Source: Klebsormidium nitens
Taxonomy: Eukaryota > Streptophyta > Klebsormidiophyceae > Klebsormidiales > Klebsormidiaceae
Length of the DNA stretch: 64,000 bases
Reading direction: 5' to 3'
Assembly: GCA_000708835.1 (NCBI GenBank)
Contig: DF237035.1
Span: 7,899 to 71,898 of the forward strand
Part shown: piece by piece, positions 48,701 to 59,220 of the stretch
Position numbering within the stretch: the first letter of the stretch is position 1
Layout: each line of letters begins with the position of its first letter
Notes under the pieces: generated by a model
The model's database searches: none
What the model saw: the letters and a program-made list of their open reading frames with translations, nothing else
What the model was told of the DNA's origin: nothing
Program-made: the position numbers and the translations under genes

Positions 48701-51512
48701 CCAACATTCCCAACATTACGACTTACTTCCCAGGTACGCACGCTTTCTCTACCAGATTTCCTCATTGTGTAACTGAGCACTACACCGGCATTTGTTCCGA
48801 GGATGACGAGGCGAGCTGTGTGCTTGTCTGAGACTCACGATTCGTAGGCTGCGGTCCGGTGTCTGTTAGCACAGTAAAAAGCTACTTGTACTCATTCTTG
48901 TTGAACAGAGTGCCCAGACGTCGGTGTAAAATTATGGTCAGTCGTTGTTCGTCCTTTTAATCAGACGTGCGGATGCTGTACGCTGGGCTCTTCTTCAGTG
49001 TCCTGTCACATGTGTAGCCCAACGTTTTGGCGAAGCACGCAGAAACGACTCTGCGTTCGCCGAAGCTGCGCCGTGTCAATCTGGGAGGCTATCTTGGCAG
49101 CTGCCTTGGCGTTTTCGTAGAAAGGTTCAAGTGGTCACTTTGGCGTCACGATTTTGCGGCGGGAAGTTTCTTCTACTGGAACACAGCGGGTCAAGAGGTA
49201 GCTCGTTTCTTTGGGCAACCCGATCTCGTCCGTTCCGGTCAACAAATCTGTAGACGGCGCTGTCACGAGATGCGATCCTTCCCGCTCACTTGCGTTCCGT
49301 TTTCCGGTTCTGGTAGCAAGTCTGCTGCCTGTCCCCCTATCATGCTGAGCCTGCTGACCCTTGACGTCGTCAGCGCCTGGCCGCCACGAATGCGTTGACC
49401 AAATGCGATCCGTTCCGCTCAGTCACGTTAAGTTTTCCGGCGCATGTAGCAAGTCCGCTGCCTGGCCCCCGTACATGCTGGGCCTACTTTTTCATAGCGT
49501 CGTCAACTTTTGGCCGTTATGCACGCGTTGACCAGATGCGATCCGTTCCGGTCCGCTCACTTCCGTTCCCTTTTCCGGTGCAGGTAGCAAGTCCGCTGCC
49601 TGGCCCGCATATATGCTGAGCCTGCTGGGCCCCGGCGTCGTGAGCTCCTGGCCGCTACGCGCGCTCATCACGCGCAGCATCCGTTCACTGCCGGAGCCAA
49701 GCACGGTAAGCGACCAGGCTGTCGACGGGTCCGTCTTAGTGAACTGCTTGTGGTCGGACAGTTTTAACAATAAGAAAGAAAAGGGACTGTTTTCTTAGTG
49801 GAAAGATCACGCGTCCTTCGTGCCGGAGTTCAGCACGGTAAGAAGTGAAGCGGTTTCAGGCTGTCGGTCCGTTTTGCTGAAGCCCTTGTGGTCAGACAAC
49901 CGTGACAATATAGAGAATCAGGGGGGGAAGGGTACAGAAAAAGTTTGTCTTGGTGAATTAATCAAGCGCAGCGTTCGTGCACTGCCGGACCCCGAGCACG
50001 GTGAGACGCGAGCAATCCCAGGCCTTTGATTGATCAACTTTGCCAAGAGTCGGGGCCTGGAGGGAAGTCGAACGACGGAGATAGAACGACCGAAAAGCTT
50101 CCGACCTGCAGCCTTGCCTCCGCGGAGCGACAAAAGTCGAACGAGGAGGAAAGAGAAGGAACAGCAACGTTGTGCCTGCGAATGTTTCCCCTTTCGCTTA
50201 TTGTCATGCAAGACAGGGGCAAACATGCGATTGGAGCTTCACACACGTGGAGCATTTTGTCTGCTTATCTGATTCATGTTTGGGGGGTCCAATGAACCCC
50301 TCGAGAGTGAATAGCAAACCATTTCAACCGACCCATTTTGGATGAGTCGCCGCTTGACCCGTGATATTTGGAAGGTTTCGGCTCTTCCTTACCGCCTTGC
50401 GCTCGTTCCTGGCTCCTTCTGATCCGACTCGCTGTCGTCTGTGCAGGAGAAGGCGAAAGCTTCCAAGATGCTGGGAGCGGCGGAAGTGAGGGACGAGAAG
50501 ACGGGCCGCTCTGCGCGCGCCTCCATACAGGTCAACGAGGGTGAGAGCCTCTTCTGAACCAGCGCCTCGTCATCACTCTCTACAACAGTCCTGAACTTGG
50601 TCCCAGGATTGCTGCTTTCCTTGACCCAGTTCTGAAAGTACCGCCGTTATTTCCGTTGGTCGATCTCGGGGGAGTGATTTCTGGGGTATTTTAGAGCGAT
50701 CACGAAGATGGGCTGGGATATCCCTACGCTTGGTGACGGGAAAGTATGCTGACGCCTCGAAAGAGCTCACCAGTACGTGAAAAGCTACTTATATAGTGCT
50801 TCTTCTAGTTTCGCTGTTGCCAGAGCCAATGAGAGGCGCAAGGGATGTCCTCGGCCGCATTTGCTGCTTGCGGTGCGTTCTCGAACCAGAAATGAAGTAG
50901 AGATTAAACGCAAGACAGCTCGGGGAAGCTATCATCGACTTCAGTTCCAACGCTTTCACCCGCCGAGCCCTGAATGTTTCTGCTTGCCGATGCCAGGCGC
51001 TCTCGTCATCCACGTGATTGCTTCTCTCGTCTTCAAAGTGCTGCACTTGAAAAACTAGACTGGTGCCTTGCACTTTACTCCTGATTTGACGGTTCTGTCC
51101 GCACAGGGTATGGCTTTACTGCCAGTTCCGCCTGCGAGGTGGCGCGGAGAGTGCTCGACGGGCAAGTGAAGCCGGGCTTTCAGGTGGGCATGACTTTTGA
51201 AACGGAAAATGAGTCTCCAGAGCACTGTTCCGCTTAGAGGTCCTCGCAGGGTTGCAAGTGTACGAGCACACCTCTTTCGTTTCCGTTAGCTCGAAAGCCG
51301 TTATGCAATTTTTCCCTTCTGTGATCTGTTCTCTACGCAACTCTCTGTGTATGTAAGTGTTGCTCGAGTTGCTGCGACAAACCCGCTGTGGAGCGTTTGC
51401 ACAAGATGCTCAGACCTGCTGCTTCGCTTTCCAGACCCCGGCGTCAGCGTTCGGCTCGAGCCTTGTCCTCAACATCCCAGGCGAAGAAGCGGTGTTGAGA
51501 GACCTTCCGTAG
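45735..51512 (+). CDS. Saccharopine-dehydrogenase-like NAD(P)-binding oxidoreductase (SCCPDH / trans-acting enoyl reductase type)
   Basis: Probable oxidoreductase; its substrate is unknown. Exons: 45735-45870, 46142-46226, 46968-47178, 47588-47752, 48009-48109, 48612-48733, 49584-49705, 50447-50540, 51107-51183, 51435-51512. Phases agree and give 396 aa; an in-frame ATG at 45633 would add 34 and one at 45786 would remove 17. The Rossmann fingerprint is VYGATGHTGKLVA (about 41-53). LAGRNEEKLR, HIAGPFTETGPPVVESCIE, HYMDITGE and VGFDVVPGDCLG follow, in the order seen in SCCPDH and bacterial enoyl reductase homologues. The C-terminal part (YGFTASSACEVARRVL, TPASAFG) closes the fold. True saccharopine dehydrogenase of lysine breakdown is less likely. 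The N-terminus may be a transit peptide. Exon 7 sits inside an array of decayed copies of itself. Confidence 0.85.
49230..49705 (+). repeat. Tandem decayed copies of reductase exon 7 and its acceptor
   Basis: Units of about 133-138 bp start at 49313, 49446 and 49584. The last is the real exon (cag|GTAGCAAGTCCGCTGCC). In the first copy the acceptor position reads ctgGTAGC and in the second catGTAGC, so both have lost the AG. The part of each unit just before the acceptor (atgcgatccgttccgctcac) resembles the 3' part of the exon itself (cagcatccgttcactgcc). The unit therefore looks like the whole exon rather than an intron end. A partial copy lies upstream near 49255-49312. Confidence 0.88.
49675..50010 (+). 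repeat. Repeated copies of the exon 7 donor region
   Basis: Three donor segments align: gcc-gagccaagcacg|gtaagc (donor 49706), gccggagttcagcacg|gtaaga (49838) and gccggaccccgagcacg|gtgaga (50001). Intronic sequence after the first two is also shared, including gctgtcg-cggtccgt and gcttgtggtc-gaca. All three keep a plausible GT donor. Confidence 0.85.
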
Positions 51513-53109
51513 GTCCGTACCGGCGAAAGTACCGGCGAAAAAGGAAAAGTTTTTCAAGATGCCAAAATGTAGCGGCTTTTGGTGACTCAGCGCTGTTCCC
51601 AGCCAGAGGATTGAACTTCGCCTCTCACATAAGAGCCGCGAGACCTCTCGTGACAGTGGCGATCATAGGATTCATATAGCCTACCAAGGGGGGATCCACA
51701 TTCTAGCTGCCATTGAAATTTTGCGTAGTGGATTCCTTTACTGTGCGTGCATATACTGCAGCTCTGTGCCCGACGGCCGATTTCAGTGCCATGGCTTTTG
51801 CTCAGCTGCTGCTGAGCTCTTGAGCCGCGAGTATGTGAAAGATCTACTCGGAAGCAGCAGGTCTAGCTTAGGATTTGTGAGGTAACCCGTCATGTGATTG
51901 GAGCAAGCATACAAAACATGCATGGGAAAAGGATTGACTGATGGGTATTCATGTAGGAGAATCCTAGGCACGAAATATATGGTGGCCCTGCGCATATCCA
52001 ACTGACTTGCGTTTGTTAACGGCGTAACAACCTGTTGCATGCTAGGGCCATGATTGTGCACGGGCAGGACGCACTAGGTTCAATACTTGGGGCGCTGCGC
52101 ACGGAAGATTGCTGACACGAGCATGAAAACATACACCCATATGAGCTGGTACTATTATACCGTCACACACCGTGAGGCACGTGTGCAGTGACATACGAGT
52201 CGAACATGATGTAGCTCAGTGCACCGTACGCGTCGGCACAAAGAATCTATAGCCCCTCTTTCACGGGCAAGACACAGGGCGGCATGACGCCGCTGCATGG
52301 AAGATGTTGCCATTATGCAGTGATGTCAAATTGTTGCATTGAAATCGGAGTCATGCATTGCGAGCATTACTAAACACTGACATGTGCATATGTGGCGGCA
52401 GATTACCTGCTATAATATGGTGCTAACAATCAAGGCTGCAGAAGCTTTGCATAACTCATATATAGTCTGTCACACGACTGATTGCAATGCATGGTTGTTT
52501 CAATGAATCGAACACGGTTCTAGCAATGATGCACATGCCCGCATTAGTATGCATGCATGCACGCATCTTGGAATAGATTAGTTTAGCAAGTAGAAAGTGC
52601 GATGCTTTCAACTAGCTAAGAGGAAGCATTGGCCACCAACCAGAAAAGTGTTCCACATTGGAAACTTCTGTTAAAAAATACTAAGGAAGTGTAAGCAGGG
52701 TTCAATCCCCAAAGCTGTATACTTTGGTATACAATAAATGATCAAACTATGTGGTGTCCCTGAACGTTGTTAAGCGTTGTTAAGTTGACACGGTGGACTT
52801 GGAGTATGCAAGACATATCTTTATGACTGGAATACTGACAGAACTCACTGAAACAGAAGGCTAACTCTGACTTTCGCATCTATGATGCTATCAAGAAACA
52901 CACCCACGACAATCGCCTGAAAATTTCTTCGAAGAATCACCCAGCTTCGCGCCTCCAGGCCCGGCTGCGCTGTGCTCTGTGCTGCAAGCTCGCGCTAACC
53001 GCTCTCGTAACCTACTTCCGTCCTATGATCGCGCTGCAATCGGAGCGCGCTTGACGTTGGAGGGGTGTGTGGACACAGGAACTCTTTTGACTGGCCAACC
53101 GTCCCAACC
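51513..53109. other. Convergent intergenic region
   Basis: This lies between the 3' ends of the reductase and the DRB gene. Just after the reductase stop codon, taccggcgaaa occurs twice in tandem. The centre (51700-52900) is AT-rich, with many catgca-type words. No gene or RNA is recognised. Confidence 0.6.
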
Positions 53110-55876
53110 CTACCCAAACGGCCTATCTCTCTTCTTCAACTCCCCCAACACCTTCCCCGTTGGAGACTCGTCATCGCTGATGTCATCATCGTCCCCCTCC
53201 TCAGGCTTGGCGTACACAGCCTGGAGCGCCCTCGGTACCACAAGCGGCGCCAACGCCATCGGAGAAGAAGGCGCCTTCGCCTGCTTTGCCTCCGCCGGGC
53301 TGATCCATTCCTGCCTGAACGGTACCGCGCTGAACAGGTTGAACGGCGCCGGCGCCGGCGGCAGGCCCACTCTTTCCACTCCCTTGCTGACCTCCGCCAC
53401 GTCAGCATTCTCTTCTGCCCTCTCCGCACCAGACGTTCCAACAGCCACCTCTGCCTTGACTCGCTCTGATAACTTTGTGGGGAGGCCATACTCTGCACTC
53501 TGCCACGAAGTCCCCATGCCGGTTACCCCTCCAAAGAGCCTGCTGGTGCGCAGGGGCTCCCTCGGGAGCGCTATCTGCTCCTGGAACAAGGGGCCTTCGG
53601 CAGAGGTGGATGGAAGTTCGCTGTCACCCTCGGGGGGGGCTGTGAGGAGGGCCTTTACCACCGCAGTCTGGGCCAGCTCGTCTGACTCGCTCTCCGCAAC
53701 GTTTTGAGCTGCAAGGAGGGGGGACAAATTAGGGTTGTCAGCAATGGTACTGCGAGCAAACCCCATGGAAGCAGGACTTGAGATGGAAATCATAGGCAAC
53801 CGCAAATCTGTGCTGGACTGCAAAAGATACATCAAGTAGAAGACGGGTTTCCTTGACTTTTTAGAGTGCCAACTATAAAAGTCAAAAAGGGCAGATGGCC
53901 TGACTAGGGGTAAAAGTACAGGTCTTGCAATTGCAGGGCAAAGGTGGTCAGTTTGTGATGCAACAGGACCATTCAGCAGTATTTGTGAGGGTAGCTGCAA
54001 CGGACTAAAGCAGTGCTGTAGTAGGAGGTCGCAGATGCTGCGTGCTAGCTTGCAAGAGAAAGAAACACATGATTGGGGCTTATACGACCTTGCAGATACT
54101 GGCAGAAAGTATGATTCCCTACAGCATTCAGACAGCCCTGTTGTTGATGGGCTTTTCGGCCAGAAGTTTGATGCACTTCTTCTAACATCCGAAGGTGGAA
54201 CCCTGCGTTTGATCCGATTGCCCTTTCATCATCTTTTAAATCTGAACAAGACACAGGGCGAATGCTGCACATGCCCCCTGAGTATGGAGCGGGGAACCCT
54301 CCCACACTTGGTCAAAATCAATGTTACCCAGCACAAACTCTGAAGCGCAGGGATGCCCTTACATCTCTTGAGAGCCGCCCATGCCGCCGCGGCCGCATTC
54401 TTTTCTGCCTGTTTCTTAGTCTTTGCGCTCTGCCCACTGTATCTGCGTCCCGCCACATCCACAGTGCAAATGTACACAGGGAGGTGCCCTGGGCCGGTCC
54501 GGTTGCTGGAGTAAACAGGGAGGGGAACGCCGGCTTTCTGAGTAGTCTCCTGGAGCAGGTTTTTGCAGACTCCCGTTTCATCCTGCAAATGGAAGAGAAC
54601 AACAAGCTTGAGTACAGTGGTGTTTCCGTGCGTCAGAAGATGCCTGCAAGCAAGTAAACAGGGAGGAAAGCTTTCTTGTTTGCGGCAGACATTAGGGCTG
54701 AGGACAGAAATGACAGTCAGAAGGCAGAAGATGTTCCAGACAATCTTAGGCAGATGCAGGAAAGTGCTCATGTCATTTTGTTTAGAAACATAACTGAGAA
54801 GCATGCAACTCCTGTGAGAACAGCCACATGGCCAGGAAGTAAGGCAAAAAGCCTCAGCATGCCAGGTGCGTATTTGGTGCAGATGTATGGGGGCTTCACC
54901 ACACAGAGGGCTCTATGCTTGTGCCGAGGTGACGCAGAATGTTCGTACAAGATACATTGATTAAGAGACTGCCAGCACAGACATCAAGACAATCGAGATG
55001 CTCTTAGCACCATCTGCAGCTCTGAGCACCATCTGCAAGTTTGCTAGAGAGGGGAGATGCAAACGTAACATTTCAAGGAAGATATAGAAATGAACGAGGG
55101 AGCGCCCAAGCTTTTCAGGCTGCGGAAGATTCTCAACAACCAGTCTCCAAACACTAGCTTTAAGTCTTTTGTCTGTCAAGCAGACTGAAGATGGTTATGG
55201 GGGAGTCCCAGGAGTAAGCGGCGCTCCTCTGTAATCGTGTAAATAATCAGATATAGGTACAACAGACCTCTCCTAATCAAACCCCTACTGATTTGGCTCG
55301 GTAAATAATAAGAACATTCGGGACAGTGCCCCCAGTGTCCTTGAAACAGGGAAAGTCTTACAGCAACCCTATCCAAACATTGCCCCCAGAAGATCGATCA
55401 TACTTCTCGATCAGAGCCTCAGCTTCTCCGTCAGTACAAAGCCTCAACAACACTGCGAACCACGCACCTTTCCAGATAGACTCCCACCAGCATTGTGAAG
55501 CTGGCCATCTTGGAACAATTTCCTGAACCTTTGAACTACAGCCTCAACCGTTCAAACCCTGCAAATACAGATCCCGGTAGCTGATGCTATCAACCAGCCA
55601 TGGAGTCTTTATTTGAGGGGCCATACTTACCAGCATCTTTGCGGCGAGGGATTGCGCTGGCCCCCTTTTGGACAGCTCTTGCAGAGCTACCTCAGCCACT
55701 GCATGCTCGGCCTGTCTGAGCGTGCTGCAAAACCCCGGCCCCTCAAACACCTCGTTATTGAACTTGACAGTCGCCTTGAACCGGGGCGCGTGGTCAGGCC
55801 CCTCTCGAAGGCACCCATAGGACGGCAGGTTGAAGCAGCTCCTTTGAGCAAGTTCCTGAAGCTGATTCTTGTACAT
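53110..55876 (-). CDS. Double-stranded RNA-binding protein, plant DRB family
   Basis: Plant DRB proteins bind double-stranded RNA and assist Dicer-like enzymes in small-RNA production. Exons: 55631-55876, 54363-54582, 53110-53708. Phases agree and give 354 aa. dsRBD1 is residues 1-70: MYKNQLQELAQRSCFNLPSY, then APRFKATVKFN and STLRQAEHAVAEVAL. dsRBD2 is residues 83-152: ETGVCKNLLQETTQKAG, GHLPVYICTVDVAG, and TKKQAEKNAAAAAWAAL with the KKxAEKxAA RNA-binding helix. The opening sequence is close to Arabidopsis DRB2/3/5 as remembered. HYL1/DRB1 is the alternative. The remaining 200 residues are acidic and Pro/Ala-rich with no third domain. The frame stays open upstream of the first Met to 56053, which could be 5' untranslated region or an N-terminal extension. 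Confidence 0.92.
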
Positions 55877-57112
55877 ATCGAGAAGAGCTCGGAAGGGCGC
55901 CAAGCGTTCTTCTAGGAGGCTATGGTAAGGAAACGGGCAGTGACCTGGAGCGTAAGATGGCGGCTTTATGCAAGCTGACCGGGATCTCTGTCGCAAGGCT
56001 CGTTTGCAAAGACGTATAAGCGCGTCCTCTGACTCCCGCAGAGCCTGCGTCATTCACGTGGAGCACCCAAGACGGGAACTCTTGAACTGTGCCTTCCAGA
56101 ATGTTTGCAGACTCCACCCTCTACGTAGCCCCCAGATTGTGCATCAAAAGCAGGGCTCGTCGAATCGGCGTCAGACACCTGCATTTACTACCCCTTCATT
56201 TGCTCAAACACAGCAGCTGGCTCCTCTGACCCCACGAGGAACCATGCTCGCAAAAGCGCACACCCTCTGGCTTCAAGTTCCTGCTTCTGACAAGAGAATG
56301 GAGACACTGCGGTTCTTGCTCTGCAAATTGCCAACAGAAACTGGGACAGGTCACACTCACAGGGGGAGATTTGGAAGCTCGCAAGTGCTGTCATAAACTC
56401 GCGTATTCAGGGCTGGCAATGCCACGGTGTAACCTAGAAGATATCGTGCAAGTTGAATTGGTAATATGTCGCGCAGAAAAATCCAAATAAGTAGGTAGAC
56501 CCCATGACTGCATTTGTTGACACGATTGTAGCCTGGACGGTTGCCGGCTTATCGAGAGAATTCGGCTATCTAGGTTTCTAATTCTTGGACGGATTTCTCG
56601 CAGCTGCGCCATCGTATTGCATGAATAATCCGTGCGCTTCCAGAAGACCTGCAAGCAGGCGGGTCACTCCCCTTGCAAAGTCGTCAACATACCGGTATGG
56701 GGCTCCCTTCTCCTCATGCAGTGCTTTGTCCAGAGAAGATCATCACAACTTGAGACCTTGCCACCTTGCAGATGGACTCCCCATCAGAAGAAGTGGTGCT
56801 ACAATTCTTTTAGCCATGCCTGTCTTAGAGGAATACGGCGCCATCAAGACAAGATACCCGATCCCTTTCATCGTCTGCAATTCAACTGGAGGCCCTTGGG
56901 GGCCCCTTGGGTATGCTGGCGCATGTGCGCAGAAGGTGTCGCAGACATACTGATGATGAATTCCTCTGTGAGCGGGTCATTTTGCTGTGTCGGAAGGATT
57001 GTCACGCTTTTCAGGCAGCCTGTCTACGAGGCGGACTTAATGGAGTGCATTTTTACCTGCAATTGTATGGATTGATGAGGTTGGTAAGGAATGTGGCAGC
57101 GAGGAACATGCG
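55877..57112. other. Upstream region of the DRB gene
   Basis: This contains the DRB 5' region and promoter. Plus-strand open frames between 56580 and 57080 have no convincing motif, though the right end may belong to the LRR-like relic that follows. Confidence 0.5.
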
Positions 57113-58072
57113 AGCTGGTTTGATGACTGTGTGGTGGATTTGTGCAAGATGAACGCCAAAAGTTGGAGGACCTGTCTGTGTGGTTCAGAGCAGAGTCTCT
57201 ATCTTTGGAGGATGGAGAGGAAATTTGCAACTTTGAATTTTACCTGCCAAATCCAAAGAAGCTAGTACGCGATGGAGCTCCGAATCTGGAGACGGTTCAC
57301 TTGGCGTGTCCAGTTCTGGAGTCCCTGTGCTTAAACGGCGTCTTCGAGTGCCAGCGTTGTAGCTTTCAGGGAAACTTGGCATTGCAACTTGAAAGATTCA
57401 CTTTTCAGGTGCGTTCTTCAGCGGAGCGGGCTTGCAAAGCTTTCTGGCATGAGTTGATCACACTCCATCTTATCCCTTTGGTTCAGGAACCTCCAATCTT
57501 GCTTGAGTAAGCAGTGGATGACACAGTGGCCGAGGATATTTTCGAAAAGAGCATTGCGCTCCGACCACCCGACGTAATAATGAAGCTACTTGCTGAAAAC
57601 TTCCTAAATTTCAAAAATTTGAGTCTTTTTTCCTTGAGCACTTGAGTCTTTCTGGAAATCTGCCTTGCCCCTAGCCTTTAAATTGTCTATTCTTACCACT
57701 TCTTGCCAAAGCATGTTCGAGGATGAATATGCTACAAGTAGAGGACACAACCCCCTCTACATCAATATTAGTAGTAACGTGTTTGGTTGACGACAACGAC
57801 ACGTATTCCAAAAATGGGGTAAGCTTTCCGAAGTTGAAAGCAGTCCATCTCAAACTGATGCAACCAAATGCTAACCTTCTCAGGGAATTATGAACTGGTG
57901 TCTGAGCTTACAAGAACTACATCTAGAGCTGACTGAGATGCACTATCTTGCTTCAAAGCCGCAAGTCGGGGAACCTTTCATCTTTGAAGGTTCATTGTCC
58001 CTTTTTAATGAGATTTTACGCCACATGGACCTGTTGCTAGCGAGCAGACGGTACCTATGGAGGTTATGATTT
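57113..58072 (+). pseudogene. F-box/LRR-like gene fragment, probably degraded
   Basis: Three stretches look like leucine-rich repeats of plant F-box/FBD proteins. At about 57142-57408 the sequence reads KLEDLSVWF, NFEFYLPNPKKLV, APNLETVHLACPVLESLCLNG and LQLERFTFQ, followed by a possible donor (gtgcgt). At about 57735-57886 it reads FPKLKAVHLKLM and then NLLREL. At 57890-58072 it reads MNWCLSLQELHLELTEMHYL and ends in TGA. The second and third are in different frames across GGAATTATGAAC, unless a very short intron (gtaagc ... ttctcag, about 57819-57883) is used. No F-box start is seen. It may be a broken gene or a diverged small gene whose exons I cannot join. Confidence 0.5.
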
Positions 58073-59220
58073 AGAACAACTAGGTGAGGAGGAGTAGGAA
58101 CAACTTGAGCAGTTAGATGATCGACGTAGGTAGTCTCATGTGTCTGCTTGTGTCCAGGTTGAGGACTTCATAAATAGTGCAAGCGTCCGGAGCTGGGGGT
58201 TGCTATGATTGAGAGGATGCAATCTAGTGCAACAGTCAACGCATGTGTGTGCATGTTAGTCAACCTCAGTTTGCACACAAGCCATGATGTTATGTCCGGA
58301 AGTGACCATTGCGAACTGGAGGTATGACACAGTCTCGCAACATGGGCGGCAAGGTGCAAACTTGTACGTGCTTGAGGTATGCATGCCCGCTATGTCATGC
58401 ACTTGAGGGCTCATGTGCATCGGATTGCTCAGGCTTCTACTTGGACAGGAGCGCCCATCAAGGCGCGGTACGCACACTGTCGTGTATGCGTGCTGTTCCC
58501 TGCAGTATGCATGTCATGCAAGCGCGAGCTAGCTAGAGCTCTCATGCTCAGTGATATTGCAGGCTTCACTGATTCTTGAGCTTCCGCCAACTGATAATTG
58601 TGGACTCACAACAAGCTTTGCCGGGTCAGAAGGTCATGCGCGGGGCTTGCTCAACCATCAATTGCATGATATGCGGGAGGACCTTCCACATGTTGATGCG
58701 AGATTTCACCAAGCTGGGATTTAAATACAATAAAAGGCTCTGGCGCGCGGCGTGTGTGTGCCTAACTTAGTACGATCTGTTGCAACAACTTCTGAACGTG
58801 TGTGCAGAAGCGTTTACTGAAACTTGAAAGTGCCTGGTCATGACTCTACACAATCTAGACCATCCTGATAAGGGCGATGCTGGGTCAAGGATTGCCGACT
58901 CAAGTTTTGATCGGACGCTTGTGAGGCTGCCATCCCGCCCCTAGAGAATCTACATCCCCCCGTACGTCGCACTCAGAACCCTGCAGAATCCCTCAGATAA
59001 TATCCTGCCTAATCGCCATATGTCCTCTTCTGAAAGGACTCTTTGTTTGATACATATCGTCTCTTCTAGGTAGCTATCTCATAAAGCAACAACGGAGGAC
59101 CTTTGGTTGAGCGAGCCTTGGAGTCTCTAGTGGAAGTCCTTGCTGCCTATCTGATCAAAGGTGCTGGAGTCTTGGCCAGCCCAAGCACCAGTCTAAGTTA
59201 CCGGTCTCCATTTTTATGCG
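58073..59220. other. Convergent intergenic region
   Basis: This lies between the LRR-like fragment and the 3' end of the HAD phosphatase gene. The 58240-58560 part is rich in catg/tgca words. No gene, RNA or clear repeat is seen. Confidence 0.55.

Noticed and set aside
52690-52720. Possible tRNA T-arm (ggttcaatcccc)
   Set aside because: No acceptor stem, D-arm or anticodon arm can be formed at the right distances.
53709-54000. Extension of DRB exon 3 upstream of 53708
   Set aside because: The frame is open, but the exon 2 donor phase and the ccttgcag acceptor fix the exon start at 53708.
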